Below, one piece after another: positions 16,801-24,570 of a stretch of DNA of 28,604 nt (its first letter is position 1; each line of letters begins with the position of its first letter). The DNA lies in assembly GCA_964593555.1 (NCBI GenBank), contig CAZQIC010000056.1, positions 1 through 28,604 on the forward strand. The letters are read 5' to 3'. Under the pieces are notes generated by a model, which did no database searches, was not told where the DNA came from, and saw only the letters and a program-made list of their open reading frames with translations. Source of the stretch: CAZQIC01 sp964593555 (lineage in GTDB: Bacteria; Bacteroidota; Bacteroidia; JAFLBG01). The translations under genes were made by a program, and so were the position numbers.

Positions 16801-19272
16801 ATTGGCACTGCTTCTGATGGGAGTTCCACGTTGTCATCGGGTAGTCAGCAATATGGTGTTTACATAAGCTCTTCTCCGGGTACTATAATAGGAGGAAGTG
16901 CTTCGGGAAGCAGGAACGTCATTTCTGCGAACACTGGCTATGGAATTTATGCAACCGGTGCAACTTCTAATGGCACAGTAATTAAAGGTAATTACATTGG
17001 CCTTGGAACGGATGGCGTCACTTTTATTTCCGGAAGTTCACAGGATTATGGAATTTATTTTACGAACGTTGGTGCTGGAAATACTATTGGAGGAACAGTG
17101 TCGGGGGAAGGAAACTTAATTTCCGGGCAAAATAATGGGGCAGGCTCTGCAGCAGGTTTTTATTGTACCAGTGCTACGGCTATTGGGTCGCATACTGTGG
17201 TTGGAAATATTATTGGTGCACAAAAAGACGGTTCAACTTATGTTGCTTCCAATCTCCAGCACTATGGCGTGTATATTTCAACTTCCTCAGATAACAGTAT
17301 AGGCGGTACAAACCCCGGGGCAAAAAATATCATTTCTGGAAATGAAACATATGGTATATATATTACAGGTTCAACAAGCACCGGTAATTATATACAGGGA
17401 AATTATATTGGCGCTAATTCATCCGGCGCCGCAAGTGTTTCCTCTGCTCAAAATTATGGTATAACACTAGCGAGTAATGCCACCATAAATTACATTGGTA
17501 ATAGTGTTTCGGGAGGAGGAAATCTTATATCAGGAAATGGCACTGCGGGGATTTATATGACAGGCACAACTGCCACTACGGGTAATTATATATTTGGAAA
17601 TATTATTGGTGCGCAGAAGGATGGTTCCACCGAAATGGGCTCGAATGCTCAGAAAAACGGAATCTTTCTAAGCAATGGAAGAAATAATATTATTGGGGGT
17701 TCAACATCATTGTTTCGAAATATAATTTCCGGCAATCTAACAGATGGTATTGAAATTGGGGCCAACGCTTCGGGCAACGTTATTAAAGGAAATTATATTG
17801 GACTTGCAAGCGATGGAGCTTCAGTGATTGCTGGCTCTTCACAGGATTATGGAATATATGTGAATCAGCCCGGCACAAACTTGCTTACTACTATTGGTGG
17901 TACAACTGCTGGAGAAGGAAATGTTATATCCGGCAATACTCTATACGGAATAAATTTGGAAAACGATGGTAAAACTAATGTGATCAGTAACATTATTGGT
18001 CTAAGGGCAGATGGTTCAACATTTGTTACTGCTAACCCTCAGCAGGGGGGCATATATATGTTTAAAGCATATACAAATACAATAGGAGGGACGAGTACGT
18101 CCTATAGAAATATTATCTCGGGCAATACAACTTATGGAGTATTCATTGATAACTCTTGTACTACCAATACGATTGTTGCGAATAATATTGGTTGTAATGC
18201 CGCAGGTGCTGCAGTTGCCGGTTCCGATCAGGACTATGGAATTTATATCCCGGGATCCGGAATTACTTCTGTAATTTCCGGAAATACTATTGCACATAAT
18301 TCAACTGATGGCATACTTATTTCTTCTGCAGGCGGAACACAAAATTTAATTACAAGATGTCTTATTTATGGTAATGGAAGTAAAGCAATCAACCTTAATT
18401 CCGTGGGCAATGCTAACTATGCTTTCCCTGTAATAAATACTAATTATTCAGCTATGAGTATTTCCGGTACCGCAGGTGCCAATGACTCGATAGAAATATT
18501 CAAGAAGGTAGCCGGAGGTTCTAATCATTGTCAGCAGGCGCAGGTTTATTTAGGCAGCGCTCTGGCAAACGGTTCCGGCGTGTGGACATTTTCTCCGGGA
18601 GGAACCATTTTAAATTTTGGAGACACACCTATTGCTACTGCTCGGAATACGACAACTAATAACACTTCAGAATTCGGTTGTCCCAGCACAGCGGTTGGAT
18701 TACCAATTGAGCTTTTATCATTTAATGCGGACAAAATAAATACCGCAGAGGTTAAAACGTATTGGCAAACAGCCACTGAAATAAACAATGATTACTTTAC
18801 CATAGAAAAAAGTAAAAACGGAATTGAATTTGAAGAAGCAGGAATTGTAAATGGGGCTGGCAATAGTTCATCAGTGAATAGCTACCAACTAATTGATCAC
18901 TTATCAGCTGACTATTATGTATTACCTGTTATTTATTACCGACTGAAACAAACCGATTTTGATGGAAGTTATTCTTACTCTAATATTGTGGCGATAAATT
19001 TAAATGCAAACTTTAATTTTGAACTTAATATTTATCCTAATCCCACGGAAAGCAATAATGTAGTAATTTACCTCATTGGTGAGCCTGGTGAAAAAGTACA
19101 TATTGCCTTACGTGATGTATTGGCCAAAGAGTTGTATTCGGCCAATGTTATTTTATCACAACAGAAAAATACGATAACGCTCTCTGAAATGTTCGCTTTG
19201 GTTCCGGGTGTATATACTATTTCAGCTTCCAACAATAATCTTGTTATGAGCAACAAAATTATTGTTAAGTAA
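13885..19272 (+). CDS. Giant right-handed beta-helix surface protein with T9SS type A sorting domain
   Basis: The protein has 1795 residues. A signal peptide (to about residue 29) precedes a segment (TDDGSGVPAGSLSWAINEANG) like those that open many predicted pectate-lyase-like beta-helix proteins. From residue ~185 to ~1500 there are twenty units of 63-72 residues with the pattern GN.IG...(D/N)GT......(Q).YGI.I....NNTIGG......N(V/I)IS(G/A)N..YGI.IT....N.I. The units alternate in two types. A linker domain (LPIELLSFNADK...YYRLKQTDFDGSYSYSNI) and a type A sorting domain (LNIYPNPTESNN to NKIIVK) finish it. It probably acts as a large extracellular adhesin or polysaccharide-binding fibre; catalytic residues of a lyase are not evident. 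Confidence 0.9.
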   Translation: MKLHCVKKRKILTRHFFLCVLSLVSVFAKGITYTVTEITDDGSGVPAGSLSWAINEANGNPGADLIDFKIGGGGPHVIDITGPLPAITDNDGVTIDGWANVSDPGIPNTVPAMNVTSVTPLDPIYSIILNNSTNSVLTGLTVASDKNIIQGLVLQNFGAPAGAAPGSPTPVNIGIYIEGSNNQVLGCYIGLDYTGTTRGANTYFGIVIVGHDNIVGDGTAAGTNLISGLNIDLSATGNLPSAGILITSARSYGNIVNGNIIGLQADGTTVVAGAVQHYGIYITDEATDNYITGDILDAEQGNVISGNVSSGISIDSKVGINYVRGNIIGPQANGTTLVASNPHAYGVDITNGSPSNSIGGILGNYRNVISGNEGVGININGDGNTVEGNYIGLAKDGASIIASSAQDYGIEISGSSNIIGGDASLFFVGNVISGNTFSGLFVTGSSNTIASNIIGPRTNGTTYVTSNPQLYGIVFRAASGNTVGGISSDYRNIISANETSGIFLGTSSSTNIISGNYIGLDINGTTIISSSSQDYGIEVGGSASSNIIGGLTAGEKNVISGNTYGVYITSTSGTNTIKGNTIGPRTNGSAYVTSNPQAYGVYISSSPNNIIGGSAAGSRNIISANETCGTYITGASATGNLIKGNYIGLSSDGTTFITTSSQDFGVFLTSSAGNNTIGGTTAGDGNVISGNGIAAGGTGYGIYTNSGVGNTFVGNIIGPRADGITYLNQYQEQGIYISGSPNNTIGGNSSGARNTISAHRYYGIYIIGAGSTGNVIKGNYIGPASNGTSFITSSAQQYGVYFNSNITNITIGGTAAGEGNLIAGNWSGLSLGATNSNITIQGNLLGAIQANGTSTLAGATCFFGINLLGSTNNTIGGTGAARNIISNNSLEGILIQNGSSGNTIKGNYIGTNINGTAALGTQPIGILLNNNLSVPVTIGGTGAGEGNLISGNTSYGIQQLNPTAGTTIVGNYIGTASDGSSTLSSGSQQYGVYISSSPGTIIGGSASGSRNVISANTGYGIYATGATSNGTVIKGNYIGLGTDGVTFISGSSQDYGIYFTNVGAGNTIGGTVSGEGNLISGQNNGAGSAAGFYCTSATAIGSHTVVGNIIGAQKDGSTYVASNLQHYGVYISTSSDNSIGGTNPGAKNIISGNETYGIYITGSTSTGNYIQGNYIGANSSGAASVSSAQNYGITLASNATINYIGNSVSGGGNLISGNGTAGIYMTGTTATTGNYIFGNIIGAQKDGSTEMGSNAQKNGIFLSNGRNNIIGGSTSLFRNIISGNLTDGIEIGANASGNVIKGNYIGLASDGASVIAGSSQDYGIYVNQPGTNLLTTIGGTTAGEGNVISGNTLYGINLENDGKTNVISNIIGLRADGSTFVTANPQQGGIYMFKAYTNTIGGTSTSYRNIISGNTTYGVFIDNSCTTNTIVANNIGCNAAGAAVAGSDQDYGIYIPGSGITSVISGNTIAHNSTDGILISSAGGTQNLITRCLIYGNGSKAINLNSVGNANYAFPVINTNYSAMSISGTAGANDSIEIFKKVAGGSNHCQQAQVYLGSALANGSGVWTFSPGGTILNFGDTPIATARNTTTNNTSEFGCPSTAVGLPIELLSFNADKINTAEVKTYWQTATEINNDYFTIEKSKNGIEFEEAGIVNGAGNSSSVNSYQLIDHLSADYYVLPVIYYRLKQTDFDGSYSYSNIVAINLNANFNFELNIYPNPTESNNVVIYLIGEPGEKVHIALRDVLAKELYSANVILSQQKNTITLSEMFALVPGVYTISASNNNLVMSNKIIVK
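14437..18420 (+). repeat. Coding tandem repeat array of the beta-helix protein (about 20 units)
   Basis: The array encodes twenty ~64-residue units. Even-numbered units mostly read GNYIGL...SSQDYGI and then GEGN(V/L)ISGN. Odd-numbered units mostly read GNIIGP...NPQ.YGV and then (Y)RNIIS(A/G)NE. The true period is therefore a dimer of about 130 residues or 390 bp. The nucleotide copies have diverged at many synonymous positions, so the array is old rather than freshly expanded. Confidence 0.8.
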
Positions 19273-19363
19273 ATAGTTGACATTTATTTTCACAGCAAAA
19301 TTGTATTTGAGAAAGAATTTTCTTGTGAAAAGAGGAAGTTCATTTTTAAAATATTTTTTGAAA

Positions 19364-19550
19364 TTACTTTGTTGGTGCCCCAACCTCTGTTGTATCTGCC
19401 GGAGGTGGGTCATCAAGAATTATGGATTCAAATTTATATGACGTGTCAGTATTATTGCTTGGAGTGTCTTTAGCTTTGTTATTTTGTTTACACGCAAAAC
19501 AAACAGTAAAACAAATGCAAAGTAATAAAAGGTACTTGTTGTTATTTTCA
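19364..19550 (-). pseudogene. Small lipoprotein with apparent one-base frameshift after the start
   Basis: The minus strand is open from 19552 to a TAA at 19364-19366. It encodes a lipoprotein-like peptide: NNNKYLLLL, hydrophobic residues, a lipobox-like CFAC, then a polar tail (KQNNKAKDTPSNNTD) ending in TTEVGAPTK. There is no ATG, GTG or TTG in that frame. A GTG at 19550 with AGGA a few bases upstream is one base out of frame; adding one A to the following AAAA run would give M-K-N-N-N-K-Y-L. The gene is therefore broken by a one-base loss, carries a sequencing error, or uses slippage at the A run. It occupies half of the 384-bp spacer 19273-19656. Confidence 0.5.
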
Positions 19551-19604
19551 CTTTAATTCCTAACCGTGTTCAGGAAAAACAGGAGTTATAACCGAAGTGT
19601 ATAT

Positions 19605-19641
19605 ATAAAAAAGGGATAGAAAAGTTCTATCCCTTTTTTAT
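19605..19641 (-). terminator. Strong bidirectional intrinsic terminator
   Basis: A perfect 17-bp stem (19605-19621 with 19625-19641) closes a 3-base loop and has A/T runs on both sides (AAAAAAGGGATAGAA / TTCTATCCCTTTTTT). It lies 15 bases after the end of the minus-strand gene at 19657 and should end its transcript. Confidence 0.85.
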
Positions 19642-19656
19642 TTGCAAACATTACTG

Positions 19657-21930
19657 TTAATGTTGAACAAATACTTTTTGACTGTAGTGTCCCGCAGTGG
19701 TTTTTAAACTTACAAAATACAACCCATCAGCAAACGAAGCTGTATTGATGGTTGTTGTTCCTCCTGAATTAGGTGTATTGAGCGTTTCGGTATAAAGTGT
19801 TTTGCCCTGAACATCAGAAACACTCAACGATACAGTCTCAGTTACTGACCCATTAATAATTACACTTATAGTATTATTAAAAGCATCGTTGCGTAAAAAG
19901 AAAACATTTTCTGCCTCAAGTGCAGCAATGCCTGTGCAGCCAACCGTAATTGTATTTTCTGCCGTATCCGAACACCCTGTGAGTGGATCGATGTACGTGT
20001 ATACTATAACATGGTTTCCTCCTCCTGCAGTTGATGGAGTGAACATACCTCCGCTAACTGCTGTTCCGCTATAAGACCCTCCGGCAGGGCTTCCTCCTGA
20101 AAGTGTTATTGCGGGGTCGTTAATACAAACAAATGTTGTGGTTAAGGTAAGTGCAATGGTAGGCAATGGTTGATAAATAAATTCAACCGTATCAGTTGCC
20201 ATGCAATTGTTGGCATCAGTCACCATTACATCTATGGTATCGCTGGTTAATGTGTTTATAGTTTGTGTTGTAGCACCTGTACTCCATAAATATGTTGCTC
20301 CTGAATTTCCAGCGTCTAATATAATTGAACTCTCGCAAATCGCTGTATCATTTCCTAAATCAACAACAGGTGAAGAGTGAACAGTTATTGTCTGCCTTGC
20401 TGTATCGGTACACGTAGTTGTTGGGTCGATATAGATATAGGATATTACATGATTGCCAGCAGTTGCTGCTGCTGGATCAAACATTCCTCCGTTGACTCCT
20501 GTTCCCGAAAAGACTCCACCTGAAGGAGAACCTCCGCTTAATGAAAACGTCATCACATTATCGCATACTGCAGGTAAAGAACCCAGTGTTACAACGGGTG
20601 TTGGATTTACTGTAATAGTGGGACTTGTTTCGTTAGAGCATCCATTTCCATCTGTGTAAGAATATGTCAATGTAAATGTACCAGGGCCCGATAAAGTAGG
20701 AACAAACGATCCCATGCTGATACCTGTTCCCGTATATGTTCCTCCGGTTGGTGTTCCTCCTGATAAGATAATAGTATCTGAACCTTCACAAACGTCGCTT
20801 AGTGCGCTGTGCGTTACTGTTGGTATATCATAAACATCAACTGTTTGGGTAGCTACTGATGAGCAGCCATTACCATCTGTATAAGAATAATCGAGAGTAA
20901 AAGTTCCAATAGCAGCAGAAATGGATGGGTCGAATGATCCTCCGCTTACGTTTGTACCACTATATGTTCCGCCCGTGGGTGAACCTGAGGTAAGTGTAAT
21001 TGCTGTTCCGTTTATACAAACGTAACCTACCTGACCAAAAGTAACACTTGGTAAAGCATTTACTGTTTGTGTAGGAGATGCACTGCTGCTGCAGCCATTT
21101 CCATCGGTGTACATATAAGTAACCGTAAAAGTTCCCGGGCCTGCAACTGCAGGATCAAACGCTCCACCGCTAACACCTGTTCCCGAATACGTTCCTCCTA
21201 TTGGAGATCCGCCGCTCAATGAAAAGGACGGAAGATCTGCACAAACTGAAGAAAGAGTACTATGTATAACTGTTGGAAGCGGACGTACAGTAATTGTTTT
21301 TTGTGCACTTGCTGCGCAACCGTTTCCATCGGTGTATATATAATTAATAGTTTTATTACCTGTGCCGGCTGAGGAAGCTGTAAATATTCCTCCGCTTACT
21401 CCGGATCCACTGTAAATACCTCCTGCAGGTGAGCCCCCGCTAAGTGTAAAGGCTGGTGTATTTAAACATACTGCGCTAAATGCTGTAAGTGTTACGGTTG
21501 GTAATGGATGTACTTTAACATCTACTGTTGGGAGTGCGTCGTTACTGTTATCTGCATCACCTGTCAATACATCTATTCTGGCATCAAAAAAATGATTTCC
21601 AGCAGTTCTTAAATCAATAGGACTTGCAACTGTGAATTGTGCAGTTCCTCCGGCTGCAAGTGTTCCGGTCATTACACTTAAAGTATAAGTATTTGTACTT
21701 GCCCCGGTAATATTAACAGTAATCACAGCATTATCAACAGCAAAATTGTGCTTATTAGCTGAATAATTTTTTATGGTAACGATAAGGTTTGGTTTATCCG
21801 CACACATAGGCGTGGTTGGACTATCGAGACTAACTACACCTAAATCTGCAGATGGCGCAAGAGAAAACGCAGATGAGCTTATGGAGGTTAAAATGATTAT
21901 AAATAACAACAAAAAGTAATTATGTTTCAT
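19657..21930 (-). CDS. Secreted repeat protein with T9SS-type C terminus (tandem paralogue 1)
   Basis: This 757-residue exported protein has a signal peptide ending near residue 25. A CARDB/Ig-like N-terminal domain follows (ADLGVVSLDSPTTPMC to DVKVHPLP). Five ~75-residue units then carry LSGGSPxGGxYSGTGVSGGxFDP and TYxYTDGNGC; the fifth has YIDPTTTC instead. Next come one Ig-like domain (ATYLWSTGATTQTI), a sixth unit, and an 80-residue C-terminal sorting domain (ISVIINGS..., SVSDVQGKTLYTE, FADGLYFVSL, KVFVQH). The usual YPNP motif at the start of the sorting domain is replaced by FLRNDAFNN. It is collinear with the next gene, which shows a gene duplication. Extracellular structural or adhesive use is likely; no catalytic motif is seen. 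Confidence 0.88.
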   Translation of the reverse strand: MKHNYFLLLFIIILTSISSSAFSLAPSADLGVVSLDSPTTPMCADKPNLIVTIKNYSANKHNFAVDNAVITVNITGASTNTYTLSVMTGTLAAGGTAQFTVASPIDLRTAGNHFFDARIDVLTGDADNSNDALPTVDVKVHPLPTVTLTAFSAVCLNTPAFTLSGGSPAGGIYSGSGVSGGIFTASSAGTGNKTINYIYTDGNGCAASAQKTITVRPLPTVIHSTLSSVCADLPSFSLSGGSPIGGTYSGTGVSGGAFDPAVAGPGTFTVTYMYTDGNGCSSSASPTQTVNALPSVTFGQVGYVCINGTAITLTSGSPTGGTYSGTNVSGGSFDPSISAAIGTFTLDYSYTDGNGCSSVATQTVDVYDIPTVTHSALSDVCEGSDTIILSGGTPTGGTYTGTGISMGSFVPTLSGPGTFTLTYSYTDGNGCSNETSPTITVNPTPVVTLGSLPAVCDNVMTFSLSGGSPSGGVFSGTGVNGGMFDPAAATAGNHVISYIYIDPTTTCTDTARQTITVHSSPVVDLGNDTAICESSIILDAGNSGATYLWSTGATTQTINTLTSDTIDVMVTDANNCMATDTVEFIYQPLPTIALTLTTTFVCINDPAITLSGGSPAGGSYSGTAVSGGMFTPSTAGGGNHVIVYTYIDPLTGCSDTAENTITVGCTGIAALEAENVFFLRNDAFNNTISVIINGSVTETVSLSVSDVQGKTLYTETLNTPNSGGTTTINTASFADGLYFVSLKTTAGHYSQKVFVQH

Positions 21931-21952
21931 ATTCTTATAAGATTTATTTTAG

Positions 21953-21960
21953 CAAAAATA
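21953..21960 (-). promoter_or_regulatory. Candidate -7 promoter box in the 83-bp gap between paralogues
   Basis: TATTTTTG on the minus strand fits TAnnTTTG and lies 22 bases upstream of the ATG at 21930. No good -33 box is visible. It suggests the second paralogue can be transcribed on its own. Confidence 0.4.
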
Positions 21961-22013
21961 CCCCCGAATGACAAAGAGAGTGTTTCCCAAAATACGGCAT
22001 TATTCGATTTCAA

Positions 22014-24488
22014 TTAATGCTGTACAATGAGTTTTTGGGTAATAAAATAGCCTTTGATATTCAAGCGAACAAAATATAGCCCCTCGGCTAGTGAGGATGT
22101 GTTTATATTTTTTGTATCACTGGCATAGATGTCGTTAAACTGTTCTTCAAATACAGTTTTGCCCTGTACATCCGAGATGGTCAATATAAGATCAGTGACA
22201 TCTGCCTCAAATGAAATATTGATATGATCGTTTGATGGATTTGGGAATAATTTAAAAAGACTGCCTGGAGATCCTTCAGATGCTATACCTACACAACCAA
22301 CAGTAATGGTGTATGTCGCCATATTGCTGCAACCATTGGTGTCTGCATAAGTATATGTGATGGTATGATTTCCGGCTCCTGCTGTTGCCGGATCAAACAT
22401 GCCTGCGCTAACACCAGCCCCGCTGTATATACCTCCTGTTGGATTTCCTCCTGTTAGCGCTGTGGCCGGGGCATTAATACAGATCATAGATGGAGAAATG
22501 CTCAAGGTCACAACAGGAAGCGGGTTCATGACCACATCAACCGTGTCACGCGCAATACATCCATTCTGATCTCTTACTGCAATACAATAAGATCCTCCGC
22601 TATATGCAGTAATAGAACAAACTGTTGCTCCGACGCACCAGTTATAAGATGTCCAGTTCGCAGAACACGCAACTAATTGTACAGAAGAGCCCTGACATAC
22701 ATCAACATCTTCGCCGAGATCTATTGTTGGAGCCGGGAAAAATGTTGCTATTGCGGTATCTGAGGAAATACAATTGTGAGAAGTTGTAACAGTTACGTCC
22801 ACGGTATCATTTGATGTAAGAACAATGGTTTGAGTTGTTGCGCCTGTGCTCCACAAATAAGTTGAGCCCGGATTGCCTGCGCCAAGCACCAGTGTTGTTC
22901 CGCAATAAATAGTATCGTTGAGATTGATAGCGGGAAGAGGATCAACAACAATATTTTTTGTTGCTGTATCGCGGCATGTAGTAGATGGATCAATGTATAC
23001 ATAAGATATCGGATGCGATCCGGCCATTGCAGTTGCAGGGTCAAAAACTCCACCGCTAACACCAGTGCCAAAATAACTTCCTCCAGAAGGAGATCCGCCG
23101 CTCAATGCAAATGAAGAGCCGTCAATGCAGATAAAACCAAAGGAACTTAGTGTGACGGTTGGAGAAGGAATAACTGTGATAGAAGGCATCGCGGTATCTG
23201 CGCAGCCTTGCCCATCGGTGTAAGTATAAATAAGTGTAAATGTTCCAGGGCCTGCCAAAGATGGATTAAATGTTGGTCCGCTTGCGCCAGCGCCGCTGTA
23301 GTTCCCGCCTGCAGGGGTGCCTCCGCTAAGTGCTGTAAGTCCGGCACTTTCACAAATGTCACTTAAAGAAGTGTGGCTCACAACGGGAAGTGTATTCACT
23401 ACCTGTGTTTGCATTGCAGAGTCGGAACAGCCGCTTGCATCTATGTACACATAAGTAACCGAAAATGATCCGGTGCCCGAAATTTGCGGATCGAAGATGG
23501 TACTGCTCACACCTGTGCCTGAGTATGTTCCCCCTGAAGGCGCACCGGCACTTAAAGTAAATGCAGGAGTATTTGCACATACAGAAGGCAATGAGCTAAT
23601 AGTAACCATCGGCTCACTATAAACATTTTGACTTGTATATGATGAATCACTGCATCCATTGGTATCAACATATGTATAGTTGATGGAAAATATTCCTACG
23701 CCGCTTACGGATGGATCGAACATTCCTCCGCTTACTCCTGTTCCCGAATAGGTTCCACCCGCAGGTAACCCTGCCGTAAGTGTAAATGATGTTGCGAGTA
23801 AACATACCGGTGGAAGTGTACTAACAGAAAGAGACGGTACTCCATTCACAACAATACTTTTTGAGTCAGCAGCCTGGCAGCCGTTTGTATCAACATAGCT
23901 GTATGTAACAGTTGTTGTTCCCAGGCCTGCTATCATCGGGTCAAACATTCCGGCGCTTACTCCTGTTCCTGCATAAGTTCCGCCAATGGGAAATCCTCCT
24001 GCGAGAGTGATGGCCGGAGTATTATGGCAAATGTCATCGAGCGTGTCAAGTGTAACCGTTGGAATAGGGTTTACTAATATATCAACTGTTGCAAGGACAT
24101 TGTTAGCCGTGTCAACATCATTGGTAAGCAGATCAACCCTCACATTAAAATGATGAATTCCCGGAGCAGTAAGAGTAATTTGAGGAGTTACAATATATTG
24201 TGCAGATGATGAGGCGGGGATAGTACCTGAATTAATATTAAGTACAAAATTTTGTGTGCTTGCGCCGGTAACGTCTACTGTTATTCTTGCCCTGTCAATC
24301 GAAAAACTATGAGCCACAATAGCATAATTAAAAAGAGTTACGCGCAGTGGAACCTTGGCCGCGCACATAGGAGTAATAGGGGAGCCCATGTTAATTACTC
24401 CAAGATCAGCAAGCTGAGCCGACGCAGTATTTAGTCCCAAAATAATTGTTAAAATTATACTAAAGGAAAAATGGTAAAAGTTCTTCAT
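22014..24488 (-). CDS. Secreted repeat protein with T9SS type A sorting domain (tandem paralogue 2)
   Basis: The 824-residue protein has the same domain order as its downstream neighbour. A signal peptide (to about residue 24) precedes a CARDB/Ig-like domain (ADLGVINMGSPITPMC) and five units with GGxPxGGxYxGTGVSxGxFDP and TYxYxDxxGC. The fifth again has YIDPSTTC. It then has two Ig-like domains (STYLWSTGATTQTI, then DLGEDVDVCQGSS with paired cysteines), one more than the neighbour, which explains the 67-residue length difference. A sixth unit and a standard type A sorting domain (LFKLFPNPSNDH, SDVQGKTVFEE, LAEGLYFVRL, KLIVQH) finish it. The cysteines in each unit probably form disulfides outside the cell. 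Role inferred: surface adhesin or scaffold. Confidence 0.9.
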   Translation of the reverse strand: MKNFYHFSFSIILTIILGLNTASAQLADLGVINMGSPITPMCAAKVPLRVTLFNYAIVAHSFSIDRARITVDVTGASTQNFVLNINSGTIPASSSAQYIVTPQITLTAPGIHHFNVRVDLLTNDVDTANNVLATVDILVNPIPTVTLDTLDDICHNTPAITLAGGFPIGGTYAGTGVSAGMFDPMIAGLGTTTVTYSYVDTNGCQAADSKSIVVNGVPSLSVSTLPPVCLLATSFTLTAGLPAGGTYSGTGVSGGMFDPSVSGVGIFSINYTYVDTNGCSDSSYTSQNVYSEPMVTISSLPSVCANTPAFTLSAGAPSGGTYSGTGVSSTIFDPQISGTGSFSVTYVYIDASGCSDSAMQTQVVNTLPVVSHTSLSDICESAGLTALSGGTPAGGNYSGAGASGPTFNPSLAGPGTFTLIYTYTDGQGCADTAMPSITVIPSPTVTLSSFGFICIDGSSFALSGGSPSGGSYFGTGVSGGVFDPATAMAGSHPISYVYIDPSTTCRDTATKNIVVDPLPAINLNDTIYCGTTLVLGAGNPGSTYLWSTGATTQTIVLTSNDTVDVTVTTSHNCISSDTAIATFFPAPTIDLGEDVDVCQGSSVQLVACSANWTSYNWCVGATVCSITAYSGGSYCIAVRDQNGCIARDTVDVVMNPLPVVTLSISPSMICINAPATALTGGNPTGGIYSGAGVSAGMFDPATAGAGNHTITYTYADTNGCSNMATYTITVGCVGIASEGSPGSLFKLFPNPSNDHINISFEADVTDLILTISDVQGKTVFEEQFNDIYASDTKNINTSSLAEGLYFVRLNIKGYFITQKLIVQH

Positions 24489-24509
24489 GGAGAGTGGTAT
24501 ATTCTAAAT

Positions 24510-24517
24510 TAAATATA
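24510..24517 (-). promoter_or_regulatory. Candidate -7 box upstream of paralogue 2
   Basis: TATATTTA on the minus strand is one base from TAnnTTTG and lies 21 bases before the ATG at 24488. No clear -33 box is present. Confidence 0.25.
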
Positions 24518-24570
24518 AGGAATAGAAAATTAAAAACGCAATTGTCTTGTTAATTTAACGATCAAAAATT

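Noticed and set aside
14437..18420. Possible CRISPR-like or non-coding tandem repeat array
   Set aside because: The repetition is at protein level within one open frame, with variable unit length and synonymous drift; no identical short repeats with unique spacers and no cas genes.
19287..19331. TTTTCACA / TGTGAAAA inverted pair after the beta-helix gene as a terminator
   Set aside because: Arms of 8 bp across 29 bases with no T tract are within chance expectation for AT-rich DNA.
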